Program-made: the position numbers and the translations under genes
The notes under the pieces: generated by a model
Database searches by the model: none
What the model was told of the DNA's origin: nothing
What the model saw: the letters and a program-made list of their open reading frames with translations, nothing else
Shown: positions 49,720 to 61,028 of the stretch, piece by piece
How positions within the stretch are numbered: position 1 is the stretch's first letter
Layout: each line of letters starts with the position of its first letter
Assembly (NCBI GenBank): GCA_000149265.1
Contig: CH003281.1
Span: 692,622-756,621 of the forward strand
Direction: 5' to 3'
Length of the DNA: 64,000 nt
Origin: Ciona savignyi
Taxonomy: Eukaryota; Chordata; Ascidiacea; Phlebobranchia; Cionidae

Positions 49720-50455
49720 TGTTCTCAGCACATTGCATGATTGACATTGCACCAGGAATCCACGAACTTTCCCGAGACCCGTATCGACGCTGCAACCTTC
49801 CGACTTATGAGCGAAAGTGCTACCGATTGATTATTTTGCACAAGTACAGATACGCTTTGATCACCGCGTTAATCCTTTATGCTTCTCTTCAGACACTGGA
49901 TTATGGGCAAAGGCGTTATTTTCTATAGTGGTCTGTCCAAAAGGCGAAAAACAAGGCCCGGTATCTCTCATACTTGCTCTATTGAAAATTAGTGCTTGGT
50001 AAAAATAGCGAGGAAACCATTAGTTCATGAGATCGAAACAATATCAGGTGGAAAACGGAAAATTGCTTCGATAAAATAAACAGTTGGCAGTACCATGTAT
50101 ATTATAATATAGTCTGAATCGGCGCATATCATTCACTCATATGGTAACTGCCAATGCAGGAAATGAGTTTTCTTAGAATTTACTTAGACGCAACGAACCG
50201 AATATTCGCAACGTGAATCCGGTTTATTCTGAGACATTAAGAGACGTGGCAAAGAAAGGCTAGAAAAAAGGGAAGAATATAAAGTAGATATTAGGCCCAT
50301 GAAAACTCTTTGACTCAACTCTTTGAATGCAAACCATAGATCACAAAGTTCTTCTGCTTGTCGTACTAGTTTGTTGCTGCATAGCAAGCTCCAATGCTTT
50401 CTGGCCCACACACGACAGTCTGAATGATGAGTTAGACGCTACTCATACCAATGGG
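49720..50455 (+). pseudogene. inverted copy of the small secreted peptide gene, 3' end lost
   Basis: Matches 29352-28593 in reverse. The ATG is at 50327 and the signal peptide is intact (MQTIDHKVLLLVVLVCCCIA); the frame matches the 28.5-kb gene up to HTNG, then runs into a SINE-derived sequence that supplies a different C-terminus and stop by 50551. The TATA box at 50279-50284 is kept. Expression as a chimeric peptide cannot be excluded. Confidence 0.7.
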
Positions 50456-50578
50456 TTACTAAAACTATTTCAGTGTGTTGTATATGAGGAACACAATTAT
50501 TCAGTTTTAGTAAAACTTGTTAATGCAAAAGGTTCAGGCAATGTTTACTAAGTTTCTTGCCCAAGGACACAACCCCCG
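50456..50578 (-). repeat. SINE fragment interrupting the peptide gene copy
   Basis: GGGTTACTAAAACTATTTCAG through AGGTTCAGGCAATGTTTAC to TTGCCCAAGGACACAACC: the core of the SINE, without head or tail. Confidence 0.65.
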
Positions 50579-51046
50579 AACAGAGGAAACTGTATTACAC
50601 TAATACAACGTCTATAAAACAGCTGGACATTCCAAACCTACATTAATCGATAGAAAATATTAATAGGATCATAAAAAATGGGGCGCTATTAAAGATAATC
50701 CACCTTTAAACCATTTTCCGAGCCTGGAAATTGAACTACACCCGCCATTGATTAGTCGGTATAAACACCCCAGATTATCAGAACGGATAGTCTCCAATCT
50801 AGTAAACATTTTAGCAAGGCCCTATTTTTGTTTCCGATATTTTTTGTATGATTTATTGGAAATAAAAAATCATTTCCCAAAAGCTCTAAGATTACAAACA
50901 AGGTGTTATTTTTGACTCTTTGTTAGCCAATATTTTGGGACTGATTAAGAGAATACGCTCCAAATTTTAAAGTAGAGAATAAACCAGGAAAATCAATTAA
51001 AACTAGAGTGTCAACCACGTGTTTAACCACCACTATTTGTAAAACA

Positions 51047-51845
51047 CATTTTTGGGTGATAAATTCAGGGGAAATTCCCTGGGACGTTAACAACCAACAC
51101 GGTATTTTTTTTAAAAACATTATCTTTTTTTATCTAACACTTGAAATAAAAAATACCCTAAAAAATAAGATTTTTTCCTCAAAGCATGATTGTGACAGGC
51201 ATGGCATGGCGCCCCGACATCTACCAGAAGAAGTAATAAAATCGCACCAAAACTCTGTCATTTGTTGGACAACAGGGTCTAGATATGCAGAAACCAAAAT
51301 TTTGGGTGATAAATTCAGGGGTATTCCCATGGGACGTTTAAAACGAAAACCAAATAAAAAAAGCTTTTTTGAGCATAGCGCTTGAACGGCTTCTTCAATT
51401 TTAATTAGATTTGGTGGAATGTAAGTGCATTAACCACTGATTTAACGCTTAAAGCAGTGGTTCTCAAACTTTTTAGAGTTGGGACCCACTATTAATTACC
51501 ACAATTTATGGCGACCCACTTAACTTTATATATAGTTGTTGTTGGTTTCTAGGTTACGCTATCGTTGCAAAGGAACATACCTCTGGGATCACGCCACGAT
51601 TCAAGATTGTGTGATGTCACAATTTTGATAATTTCCACTTGATTTTTGTATAGGAAATAGCCAGTATAGTTAATCAGAGCTTTCTATAATTTTTCACGAC
51701 CCACCAAGATTCCTTTCGCGACCCACCGGTGGGTCGCGACCCACAGTTTGAGAAACGCTGGCTTAAAGCAAATAGAAAAATTACCCAGGGAAATACCCTA
51801 AAAAATTAAGATTTGGTTCTCAAATCATGACTGTGACAGGCATGG
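51047..51845. repeat. direct repeats around the hAT-type MITE
   Basis: TTTGGGTGATAAATTCAGGGG occurs at about 51052 and 51302. A second block, ATACCCTAAAAAATAAG to GACAGGCATGGCATGGCG, occurs at about 51153-51211 and again at 51793-51851. The MITE at 51455 splits the second unit. No gene is recognised between 50580 and 52290. Confidence 0.65.
51455..51760. mobile_element. hAT-type MITE
   Basis: A 306-bp element with ends CAGTGGTTCTCAAACT and the complement of CAGCGTTTCTCAAACT, flanked by the perfect 8-bp duplication GCTTAAAG (51447-51454 and 51761-51768). Subterminal GGGACCCAC and GTGGGTCGCGACCCAC are palindromic. Non-coding. Confidence 0.9.
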
Positions 51846-52289
51846 CATGGCGTTTTTCTTCGTGTTATATATTATTAAATGTATTTGTTTTGACCTTTTT
51901 CACTTTTCTGTTACTTTTCTACCACGTTATCTATGTTCACTGTTACTCCAAGTTGAACTCCTTCAGGCGTTCACGCGGATTTTTCTGAAACGCACAAATT
52001 ATTGGTTTTCGGCACTAATTGATTTTCGCGCCTTTAGGGTTGTCCGAGCTGAATGTATTGGCAAAAGTCAGTCCTCGTTGTACTTCTCAAGGATCGTATT
52101 TTTATTGGTTGTTGCGTATCGATTAAGCTCTGTAATTCTATTGAGTATTATACGTATTGAGTACGCTGAGTAGGCCTACCGCTCGTGAATATATGGTGTT
52201 AACGAATGGCATAGGCTACTTGACCGCGATTGTCAAAAACAATCCCGGCTAAAATGGATTATTCTCGTAAATTCTGGTCAGCTGCATAG

Positions 52290-53251
52290 TTAATTTTGCA
52301 AATAGCATCACATTCGCTAGAGGTGGCTCCTATTTTACCTCCATTACGCTGCACATCGAATCCGGCAGGATCGGTAGAACGTGTCGCACACCAAAAACGA
52401 AATCGTGCAAGGGTTACAGGCGATGAAAACGAATATCGAAGGCCTACAACGCACATTCGTAGAATTCGGCGAGCGCGGCACAAGACAACAATACCAGCCG
52501 ATATTAAATCGAACAAGAGAATACGGCTCAACTACGAACGACGAACGTAAGTGCTATGTTAGTTGTGGTCGACGCGGACATATTAGGCGATTCTTTCCTA
52601 ATGTTTAGCCACAAGTTGAGAGAATAAACGAGAAAGTACGTGTTCCTGCCAAGAGTAAAACGTTTACTGAACGTGAAATAACCCACAGGCGACAAAGTGA
52701 TCGAAGAAGCGTTCGTTTTGAAGAATAATCAAAACACAAAATTGATGTCCCAACTAAACTTGATAAAGTATGCTGTACTAAGCCGATTGAGTTCGGTTTT
52801 CTAATATACTCGTGTATGATGTTACAATTAGTGCTTGTTGATACTGGTTCGACAATCACGCTGATACGCAAGGACGTGATGGACAAAGTACAGCGAGGTA
52901 CACGACTGTCGGAATTCTCAAAATGTCCGGTTTGTTGGCGCCAACGATAAACCGGTAGGAGTATTGGGAACTGCGTATATTATGCTCACCGTCGGTGAAT
53001 TAAATGTTTCCTGCTCACCGTCGGTGAATTAAATGTTAAGCTGGGTGGATCATTGACATCGCCACAAAAGGAACGAGTGTTCCAACTCTTACGGGAGCAC
53101 GAGCGGGCATTCTCCACTTCGTCATTTGACCTTGGTCAAACTAATTTGATAAAACATACTATATCGATACCGGGAACGCCGAACCCATACTCAGATATCC
53201 GCGTCGTATGGCTTTTATACAACACCAAACAAGAGATATAAAAGGTCATAT
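52290..53251 (+). pseudogene. left part of an old gypsy-type element (gag, protease, start of reverse transcriptase)
   Basis: Scattered frames show a gag-like end with a decayed zinc knuckle (CYVSCGRRGHIRR, with Phe where the last Cys should be), then a protease with LVDTGSTITLIRKDVM, then ERVFQLLREHERAFSTSS and NLIKHTISIPGTP, typical of the region before the gypsy reverse transcriptase. The frames are broken by stops and shifts. It continues at 56693 after a younger gypsy insertion. Confidence 0.75.
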
Positions 53252-53378
53252 TGTGGCGACGTGTTCAGCGAAGCGTTAATAATGCCTTTTTCTTGTTACC
53301 GTCTTTTCGTGTGTTGTATTATCGCAGAGAGTTCATTACAAAGTCGCCCGCACAAAGAACACAGTGCAGTACGCTACA
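53252..53378 (+). repeat. 5' LTR of the CsRn1-like gypsy element
   Basis: 127 bp, TG...CA, identical-looking partner at 56566-56692; preceded by ATAT. Confidence 0.9.
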
Positions 53379-53417
53379 TTGGTGACCCTCGACGTTTCAG
53401 AAACGATTATTTTCTGA

Positions 53418-54095
53418 ATGAATTATATTATGAGCCTAGAACAGGAAAACGCCGTAGCCCTTAAACTGCCCACGTTCTGGACAGGCCAGGCACGAGTTTG
53501 GTTTCAACAAACGGAGGCGCAATTTGCTCTAAAAAACATCTCGGCAGATCAGACAAAATATTTTCATGTCGTAGCGGCGTTGGACCAAAGTACGGCATGC
53601 CGCCTGCTTGATTTACTTGAAAATCCGCCCGAAAAAGAAAAGTATCAGGCAATCAAAGAGCGATTGATCAGTGTTTTCTGCCTGACGCAGTCACAGAGAG
53701 CAAAGCGACTGCTCCACATGCCGCCTTTGGGTGACCGAATGCCATCCTCACTCATGGATGAAATGCTGGCCCTGCTGGGTAAGGAGAAGGAATGCTTCCT
53801 TTTCCGGGAGTTATTCTTAGAACGTATGCCTGCCAACATAAGAACGGTCCTAGCTTCTCAGGATTTTGTCGATAATCGCAATTTAGCAAGGCAGGCTGAC
53901 GAATTATTATTGGCAGGCCGAGAGGACGGGGACATCTTCATTTCGAAAGTACAAAGCCGTAGGTTTCGCCCACAACCAGCCAGAGAAATCGACACTGACG
54001 CCATCTGCTTCTTTCACCGTAGTTTCGGAAACAAAGCGCGTCAATGTCGCCCTCCTTGTGCGTTTCAGGGAAACTGCAGAGCCGACCGTCCATAG
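53418..54095 (+). CDS. gypsy gag protein
   Basis: 225 residues in one open frame. Early residues [16 protein letters not shown] and later [20 protein letters not shown] are typical of CsRn1-clade capsids, followed by the CHCC motif described for the element. It overlaps the pol frame by about 50 bp in the -1 frame, as expected for frameshift expression. Confidence 0.85.
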   Translation: MNYIMSLEQENAVALKLPTFWTGQARVWFQQTEAQFALKNISADQTKYFHVVAALDQSTACRLLDLLENPPEKEKYQAIKERLISVFCLTQSQRAKRLLHMPPLGDRMPSSLMDEMLALLGKEKECFLFRELFLERMPANIRTVLASQDFVDNRNLARQADELLLAGREDGDIFISKVQSRRFRPQPAREIDTDAICFFHRSFGNKARQCRPPCAFQGNCRADRP

Positions 54096-56419
54096 CTGCT
54101 GCGACGGCCGGCACAGAACGCAGCCTTTTCTACGTTTGGGATAGATTGTCAGGTCGCAATTTGCTGGTTGATACGGGAGCCGAAATCAGCGTTCTTCCCC
54201 CTACAGGACTTGAACGTCGCACCAACAAACCCGGAAAAAACCTCCTCGCGGCTAATGGCAGCAATATTCGTACATACGGTTCACGATTGGAATCATTGGA
54301 TCTACCCCCCGGTAAATTCAATTGGAAATTTGTTTTAGCTGACGTATCTCGACCGCTACTTGGTGCCGATTTCTTAAGGGCAAATGCCTTGTTAGTGGAT
54401 ATAAAGCGCCGACGCCTAATCAATACAGAAACGTTTGCCAGCACCCCAATCGGCACGACGTGCCAATCAGCACCACGTCTGAACGCTGTTTCATCGGGCA
54501 AATCTGTGTATGCCCAGTTGCTGGCTGAATTCCCCGCAGTTACAACGCCTCATTTCTCCCAATCGACATTACCCAAGCATGGAGTTGAGCACCACATTAT
54601 TACCAGCGGTCCGCCTGTACATTCACGTGCTCGGCGACTGCACCCCGAGAAGCTCGCCGTGGCCAAGGAAGAGTTCCGTAACATGTTAAATATGGGAATC
54701 ATTCGAAGGTCGTCCAGTCCATGGGCATCGCCACTGCACATGGTTCCTAAATCTTCCGGTGAGTGGAGACCATGCGGAGACTACAGGCGGCTTAATGCAG
54801 CCACGCAACCGGATCGCTATGCCATTCCCCACATTCAAGATTTTTCGGCCCGTTTGGCTGGGTCTTGCATTTTCTCTAAAATTGATTTAATTCGGGGATA
54901 CCACCAGGTTCCCATTGCGCCAGAGGATATTCCGAAGACCAGTGTGATTACGCCCTTCGGGTGTTATGAATTTGTACGAATGCCTTTCGGATTAAAAAAC
55001 GCGGCACAGACATTTCAGCGCCTGATGGACACCGTCTGCCAATCGTTAGATTTTGTATATGTTTACCTTGACGATATTCTGGTAGCAAGCAAGTCAACCT
55101 CCGAACACCTAGACCATTTACGACAACTTTTTCAGCAGCTTGCAGACCACGATCTGGTTGTTAATGTAGGCAAGTGTCAATTCGGAGTCTCACAAATTGA
55201 TTTTCTGGGACACCGAGTGAACCAGCAAGGTGCTCGACCGCTGCCAGAGAAAGTGGCAGCCATTCAGTTGTTTCCCCGCCCAACGACGATCAAAGAGCTT
55301 CAACAATTCGCAGGTATGATTAATTTCTACCACCGCTTTATACCTTGTGCAGCACGTATCATGTCTCCTATTTACGAGTCATTGTCTGGCACGGTTTACA
55401 TCGACAGGTCGGTTTGTGGGCAAAACAATGTGTTAGCTGCCAGAAAGCCAAAATCCACCAGCATGTGCGCGCTCCGCTGGAGCAATACCCACTGTGCCAA
55501 TCACGTTTTAGCCACGTGAACATTGATATCGTTGGCCCCTTGGCACCCTCACAAGGCAATATATATTTGCTTACAATGGTCGATCGTTTTACAAGATGGC
55601 CGGAAGCTATTCCGAATGACAGACGCGACTACAACCACGTGTGCCAGGGCTTTCGCCTTTAACTGGATTTCTCGTTTCGGGGTACCGTCTAACATTTCAT
55701 CGGACCGAGGTCCACAATTTACCTCAGCACTGTGGTCGACTTTTACCAGGTTGCTTGGCATTCAACTCCATCGCACGACCTCATTTCACGCGCAAGGGAA
55801 CGGGCTTGTTGAACGATTTCATCGTCACATGAAGAGTGCTCTCATGGCACGGCTTACAGGACCAAACTGGGTGGACGAACTTCCCTGGGTCCTGCTGGGC
55901 ATCCGCACCGCTCCTAAAGAAGACTTGAAAGCTTCTTCAGCGGAATTAGTATATGGAGCGAATTTAGTAGTTCCCGGGGATTTTTTTGGTGTAAGCCAAG
56001 CTGATCCGCTACCTTCTCAAATACTACCAGCAGTAAAAGAGACGGTTGGTCGACTACTACCAACACCTATGTCACGCCATGGTCTAGTTCCCACAAGAGT
56101 ACCACCAGTTTTGGACACATGTCTGTACGTTTTCTTACGAAACGACAAACACCGTCCACCTTTGACGCCACCGTACAACGGTCCGTACCGTGTCCTCAGC
56201 CGCAGCCACAAGACTTTTACTCTGGAGATAGGAGAACGTCATGAAGTGGTCAGCATAGATCGTGTGAAACCAGCATACCTGGACATGACAGAACCGGTCA
56301 CAGTGGCACAACCGCCACGACGAGGAAGACCACGCAAAGCAGACAATGATAATTTGCCACCGCAAAATACACCTCAACGCGAGTCCCCGGCTATGTGTAC
56401 CCGCTCGGGGCGTTACTAG
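54044..56419 (+). pseudogene. gypsy pol, with deletion and frame shifts
   Basis: Protease [14 protein letters not shown] and a reverse transcriptase with [29 protein letters not shown] and [11 protein letters not shown] are open to about 55390. The frame then jumps: RNase H and the start of the integrase are missing, and the integrase resumes in another frame ([21 protein letters not shown]). A second shift near 55620 leads to 55621-56419 with SDRGPQFTS, GLVERFHRH and a basic C-terminal tail (PPRRGRPRK). The copy is not autonomous. Confidence 0.88.
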
Positions 56420-56565
56420 TTTAATTGACCCCCTATTCGTTTTATTGATTAACTATGTTGCTCGCCAGATGTTTTTATGTTTAAACCTCATTTGATTTTA
56501 CTGTGTTGCTCGCATGGTTTAAAGTAGTGCTGATGCTCATTATGTCCGCTTCTGGAGGGGGGTTA

Positions 56566-56692
56566 TGTGGCGACGTGTTCAGCGAAGCGTTAATAATGCC
56601 TTTTTCTTGTTACCGTCTTTTCGTGTGTTGTATTATCGCAGAGAGTTCATTACAAAGTCGCCCGCACAAAGAACACAGTGCAGTACGCTACA
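56566..56692 (+). repeat. 3' LTR of the CsRn1-like gypsy element
   Basis: Same length and apparent sequence as the 5' LTR; followed by ATAT. Confidence 0.9.
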
Positions 56693-57360
56693 ATATTAGA
56701 GATAAAAGAACAGGACTTCATTCGGACATGTACGTCACCATGGTCTGGTCTAATTGTTTTGGTTTGCTAGAAAACAGGTCAGCCGAGATTTTCTGGTGAT
56801 TATAGGCGGCTCAACGAGCTTTCGAAAAAGAATAGCTATCCCATACCACGATTTGACGAGAGTTTGGATGATATGTCTAGGTCAGTATTCTTTTAACCGT
56901 TGATTTAAAATCGGGTTATTGACAAATCCCAATGAATAAAGAATCTAGGGAGAAAACCGCCTTTGCAAATCATGCCGGCATTTTTGGAATTTAATGTCAT
57001 GCAAATGGGCCTTTTGAATTCTGCTGCTAGATTCCCGAACCGAATGCGCATTGTGCTCAATGGGGTTAGAATGGAACAGGGTATTAGAATATTTGGTTGA
57101 CATAATTGTCTATGGACGAAATTTTGAAGAGCATATTTAACGTTTAGATGACGTATTTAGTCGCATAGAGAAAGTGGAGCTAACACGTAAACCGTCAAAG
57201 TGTAATCTCTTTGGAAAAAATGTGGCTTTTTGGTACACATCATCTCAAAGGATGGTGTATGTTGTGACCCCACAAAAGTTGCTGCCGTAAGAGAATGGCC
57301 AGCAACCAAAAACACAAAACAAGTGCGACAATTTATCGGACTTACCAAAGAAAAAAGACA
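56693..57360 (+). pseudogene. right part of the old gypsy-type element (reverse transcriptase remnant)
   Basis: Continues the frame interrupted at 53251: EIKEQDFIRTC and SPWSGLIVLV, then FSGDYRRLNELSKKNSYPIP, then further on ISKDGVC, VAAVREWPATKNTKQVRQFI. The YxDD region is degraded. Several stops and shifts are present. No 3' LTR recognised; 57361-57870 holds nothing I can identify. Confidence 0.75.
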
Positions 57361-58005
57361 GCATTAAAACTTAGAACTATTACATTAACCTATCCATAAC
57401 AGAACTAGAAGAAGTAGTTAGAGGTAGGAATGGAACTAGAAGTTAAAGCAAGGAGTAAAGAAAGGTGAACCGTGTTCTCCCCATTTAGAAAATATACCTT
57501 TTAGGTTACTCGTTATCCAGAAACCTTTCTTCATCCAATTATTTCCCCGATTCATGGAAGCTTGCGTACAAAACTGCCATCTTTTAAGATTTTCATGTCG
57601 CCACTGTGGCTTTTGCTTAGTTACAAACCGGTGATTTAATGGTGGGCAAAGGGGTTACAGAAATTTGACCCCGATCGTTATAAACGAGTAGACACAAGTG
57701 GCAAAAACAGGTGGCGCCATGTCCTATCCTCGGCGCAACGAATCGCAAGCAACAATTTAATAAATATCGGGGAAAATATTTAAATTTTAGTATAACGAAA
57801 ACCGGCGTATGTTTTAATTGCCTACCAGTATAGCTGTAAAAATGAAGTAACGTGTCTGGACATTCTTTAGAAAAGGTCTTTGGGTAATACTTAATATCTC
57901 TCATCACACGAAGAAAATTCAATGATTTAAATTTATTAGTAAATTAAAATACAAAAAAAAACACAATATTCAACTAAAAAAACACGAAAATAGAAAATAT
58001 ATCGA

Positions 58006-58982
58006 TTAACAGTGACAACTAGTTGGCAATGCAACTGTTGTCGAATGTCCGTGTCTGCTTGATAACCAGCGATCAACCTTGTGAACGCTGGCACGACCGA
58101 AGTGTCGTCCATTATCGGTACATCTTCCACACACAACACTCCTCAACACACTTCCCTGTTCCAGGTTTGAACACTTGAGCTGCACACGCTTGTATCTGGT
58201 AACGATGGTCCTCTCTGGGCCGTAAGTCACCGCGCAGTTATGGGAAGGACCAAACAAGAACCTGCCAAGAAAAATAAGAATATTTAAAAGATTTTATTAA
58301 CTATGTTATACATCATTATAATTGATGTACTCAGTAAACAAGCAACAAAGTCTGCGCTATACAAACAAGTATTGGCAAATGAGATGCTAACCTTTCTTCT
58401 TCGGGTGTTATGTTGTTCTTCTTCATCCATTTACTGCTTGCAGCTTCACTGAACGCGTCGGCCACTCCGCTCACGAGCAGAAAAATCGTGATTTTCTGAA
58501 ATTGGTTTTAAAGATTGAATTCGGACAGTGAAAAAATCAATCGAAGGATATGGTAGTCTGCGACGAATCCATATGTGTTTGGAAGGTTGAAAAAGTCAAC
58601 TTCACAAAGTAAATCTTCATATTAAATTGATAACGCAGTTGTTGCTAATTTTAAATGACCAGTGGTGGTAGAATTGTGGGTTTTTGCTATTTGTAATTAT
58701 TTATTTGCACATTACATGTAGGAGATTGGTTGTGTGGAAACCAACGTCAACAAAACCAAGATAACGTATTGATTCTGTGAAATTTTTATCATCTGAGAAT
58801 TTGTTAACAAGTTCTGAATAGACCTATAAATATACATAATGAAGTAAGACTAAGCATTACGTATGAAACAGTTAGGCATAGTCTATGCCCAAAGCCCCAA
58901 TGTCTCCATATACCGGGTCGCGTTTAAAATAAACTCCTTTCCGACCGTAATGGAACTCTTCACTTACTAGTATTTTTTCCAT
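58006..58982 (-). CDS. secreted six-cysteine protein, 124 aa
   Basis: Three exons in phase: 58968-58982 (15 bp, MEKIL), 58392-58495, 58006-58261. The N-terminus MEKILKITIFLLVSGVADA is a signal peptide split by the first intron. The mature part has six cysteines: HNCAV, LKCSN, VVCGRC and a final SCHC. A CxxC in the middle and a CxC near the C-terminus resemble cystine-knot growth factors or IL-17-like cytokines, but the spacing does not allow a firm assignment. Basic residues are frequent (VTRYKRVQLK, GRHFGRASVHKVDRW). An inverted, broken copy of its 3' end lies at 48745-49485. I do not recognise the family. Confidence 0.65.
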
Positions 58983-60270
58983 TATTTTCACTTCTTATTT
59001 ATTCACTTCAAATTAATATTTCTCTGTCACAAGTCTCTAAAGATGATTGTATAATTCTTGAAAGAATGAAGATGCTTTTATAGCACAAATGTCGCGAAAA
59101 AATATTACTATGAGCATGTAAACGAAATTGATTTCGACATTTCTTATCTTAATTACACATTTCAGCAAACAACCCCCAAAAATTTAATTTGTAATTTATG
59201 TATAATTCCGAATGGAAGTTGCAACAGAAAGCCTTTTTACCCATTCAGGAAACTAAACTTTAACCGGACACTGCAAGTGAAACAAATGTTGGCAGTGCTG
59301 GATTGGTAGAAAGTACAAAGGTCAACAAAGTAAACATATATCCGCATTTTACAGTTGGCCAGCTTATATGTAAATAATTAATTAACTTTATTTTTTATTC
59401 CCACAACATTTGACAAATTATATAACTAAATTCATGTTCAGTTCAGGTTCACTCCAATATCAATTTAATAATTTTGCGCCGGTTGTGCAGGTTTGGGCTC
59501 TTACACTTAGGTTTCGGTTTAGGAAACAAGTTAGGGTTCTGTTTCGGTTCGATTCCCTTGTATGGACATATATTTAGTGTGGTATTCTGGTGATGTAATA
59601 TGTTGAAAATATTGTCAAGATATTGTTGCCGTCCGATGCATAATCCGCCGCAATCTCTGTTATTGTGCTGTCAGTTAGTTTCCAGTGTCCAGCTGTTTAA
59701 TACACGCGATAATAATGCATGATATATGCATGTATGGGTTAATTGCCATGGTAAAGTCGGTTGTTTTAGTTGCAATTGTGTTTTAGAATTTATTTTATAT
59801 ATCTACAACTTCCAGTATAAATAGGACTTTCCAGTCCTGAAATTCATAGGATATCAAATATTATCTATAGGTCAATAATGACCAAAACGGGCTTATTGTT
59901 TTACCTATTCTGTACTGTCGAGAAGTCACCTTGGGGTTTCTGAAGGATCAATACAAATAACCACCATGTCAATTAGAATAACTGAAAGTTTTTGTCTGAT
60001 TGGATAATCCCATCTTACAGACCACCTGGCGACCGGGCAAGCCTGTCACGAACATTGGAAGGAACCACTACCTATGAAACCACCTGTTATGTTCTGAATA
60101 ATTATTTGTCCTTAAATCTTAAATGGCAAAATCCCTTTATTTAAATGACGTTATAATAATTACAACCAGATAAGCAATTTCTTTCACCTCGTAATGGTAT
60201 TTTTGGCGAGTGTTATTAACATTGCCTTTACCCACAATTTTTTCTTTATTTCTTTTTTGCGTAATGACAG
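58983..60270. other. intergenic region between divergent genes
   Basis: Separates the six-cysteine gene (minus) from RPF2 (plus). No exons seen; AT-rich, with a run of loosely repeated GGTTTxGGTT words at about 59485-59545. Confidence 0.4.
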
Positions 60271-60273
60271 AAT

Positions 60274-60560
60274 GGAATAGGATATTCATGTTTATCCTTG
60301 TAAATTGATAACGCAATGAATGTTTAACACACGGGCAATCGTCAGACCACCTCGCGAATACGTCGGGTTACCGGAGCTATTCGAGTGTGTTGTGTATGGC
60401 TCAGACTTTCGTTCATCATTCCACTCGGTTTAGATAATGTTATTTAAACATTGCCCAATGGTACAACCGACTAGGTGACGATCTGTTTCGAACGTGCATC
60501 CCATCGGCTGAAATTCGCAAAACCCACCAAGCTAATCTGTCGAACAGATACGCCGCGTCC
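60274..60560 (-). repeat. tRNA-derived SINE upstream of RPF2
   Basis: GGAATAGGATATTCATGTTTA at the left, ACACACGGGCAATCGTCAGA and GGGTTACCGGAGCTATT in the core, and a head end CTAATCTGTCGAACAG. Confidence 0.7.
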
Positions 60561-61028
60561 CAAGCAATTAGGCAAAATCCCAAGAAGGAGTTATTTAATC
60601 GAACTGTATTTAATAGTGATAGCTCATTTATCGATTTTTGTAGAATTATTTTACGGGAAAACCGAGGGGAATTCCCGACCAACTGAAAAATACCAAACGA
60701 CCTTCAATGCCTGTTTAGGGCATTTTCGGCGTTATTCTATATTAACTGCTAATAAAATAAAAATTCTACTAAAAAACATAAATAAGAAATTAAATATAAA
60801 AAAATAATATACTCCAGTTTGTTCCGCGGAAAGTTTATATTTTTATATTGTTACGAGTTTTATACTATTTCGATGAGTGGTACACATGTGTTATTATTTT
60901 TACTTTAAAATCCGGTTTGTTTCATTTCTAGTTTATAATAAAATCCGGTGAAACTGCAGCTTCGTTTTGTCATACAGATTAAACAATTTATATATATTAG
61001 TGGAATTTAGTGTCAAAACCGAAGAAAA

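Larger units (their letters stand above)
53252..56692 (+). mobile_element. Ty3/gypsy retrotransposon of CsRn1 type, internally deleted
   Basis: Two 127-bp LTRs that look identical (53252-53378 and 56566-56692, TGTGGCGACG to GTACGCTACA) bound the element, with a 4-bp target duplication ATAT on either side. After the 5' LTR, TTGGTGACCCTCGACGT resembles a tRNA-Trp primer-binding site with one extra T; before the 3' LTR is the purine tract GGAGGGGGG. The gag has a C-x2-H-x9-C-x3-C motif ([19 protein letters not shown]), a CHCC type that with tRNA-Trp priming is characteristic of the CsRn1/Kabuki clade. RNase H and the integrase zinc finger are largely deleted. Confidence 0.9.

Noticed and set aside
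51008-51385. 125-codon plus-strand frame
   Set aside because: It lies entirely in the direct-repeat block and is probably a repeat-derived frame.
57617-57922. 101-codon minus-strand frame
   Set aside because: It lies in the 3' flank of the six-cysteine gene; the matching flank copy at 49.4 kb does not preserve the frame.
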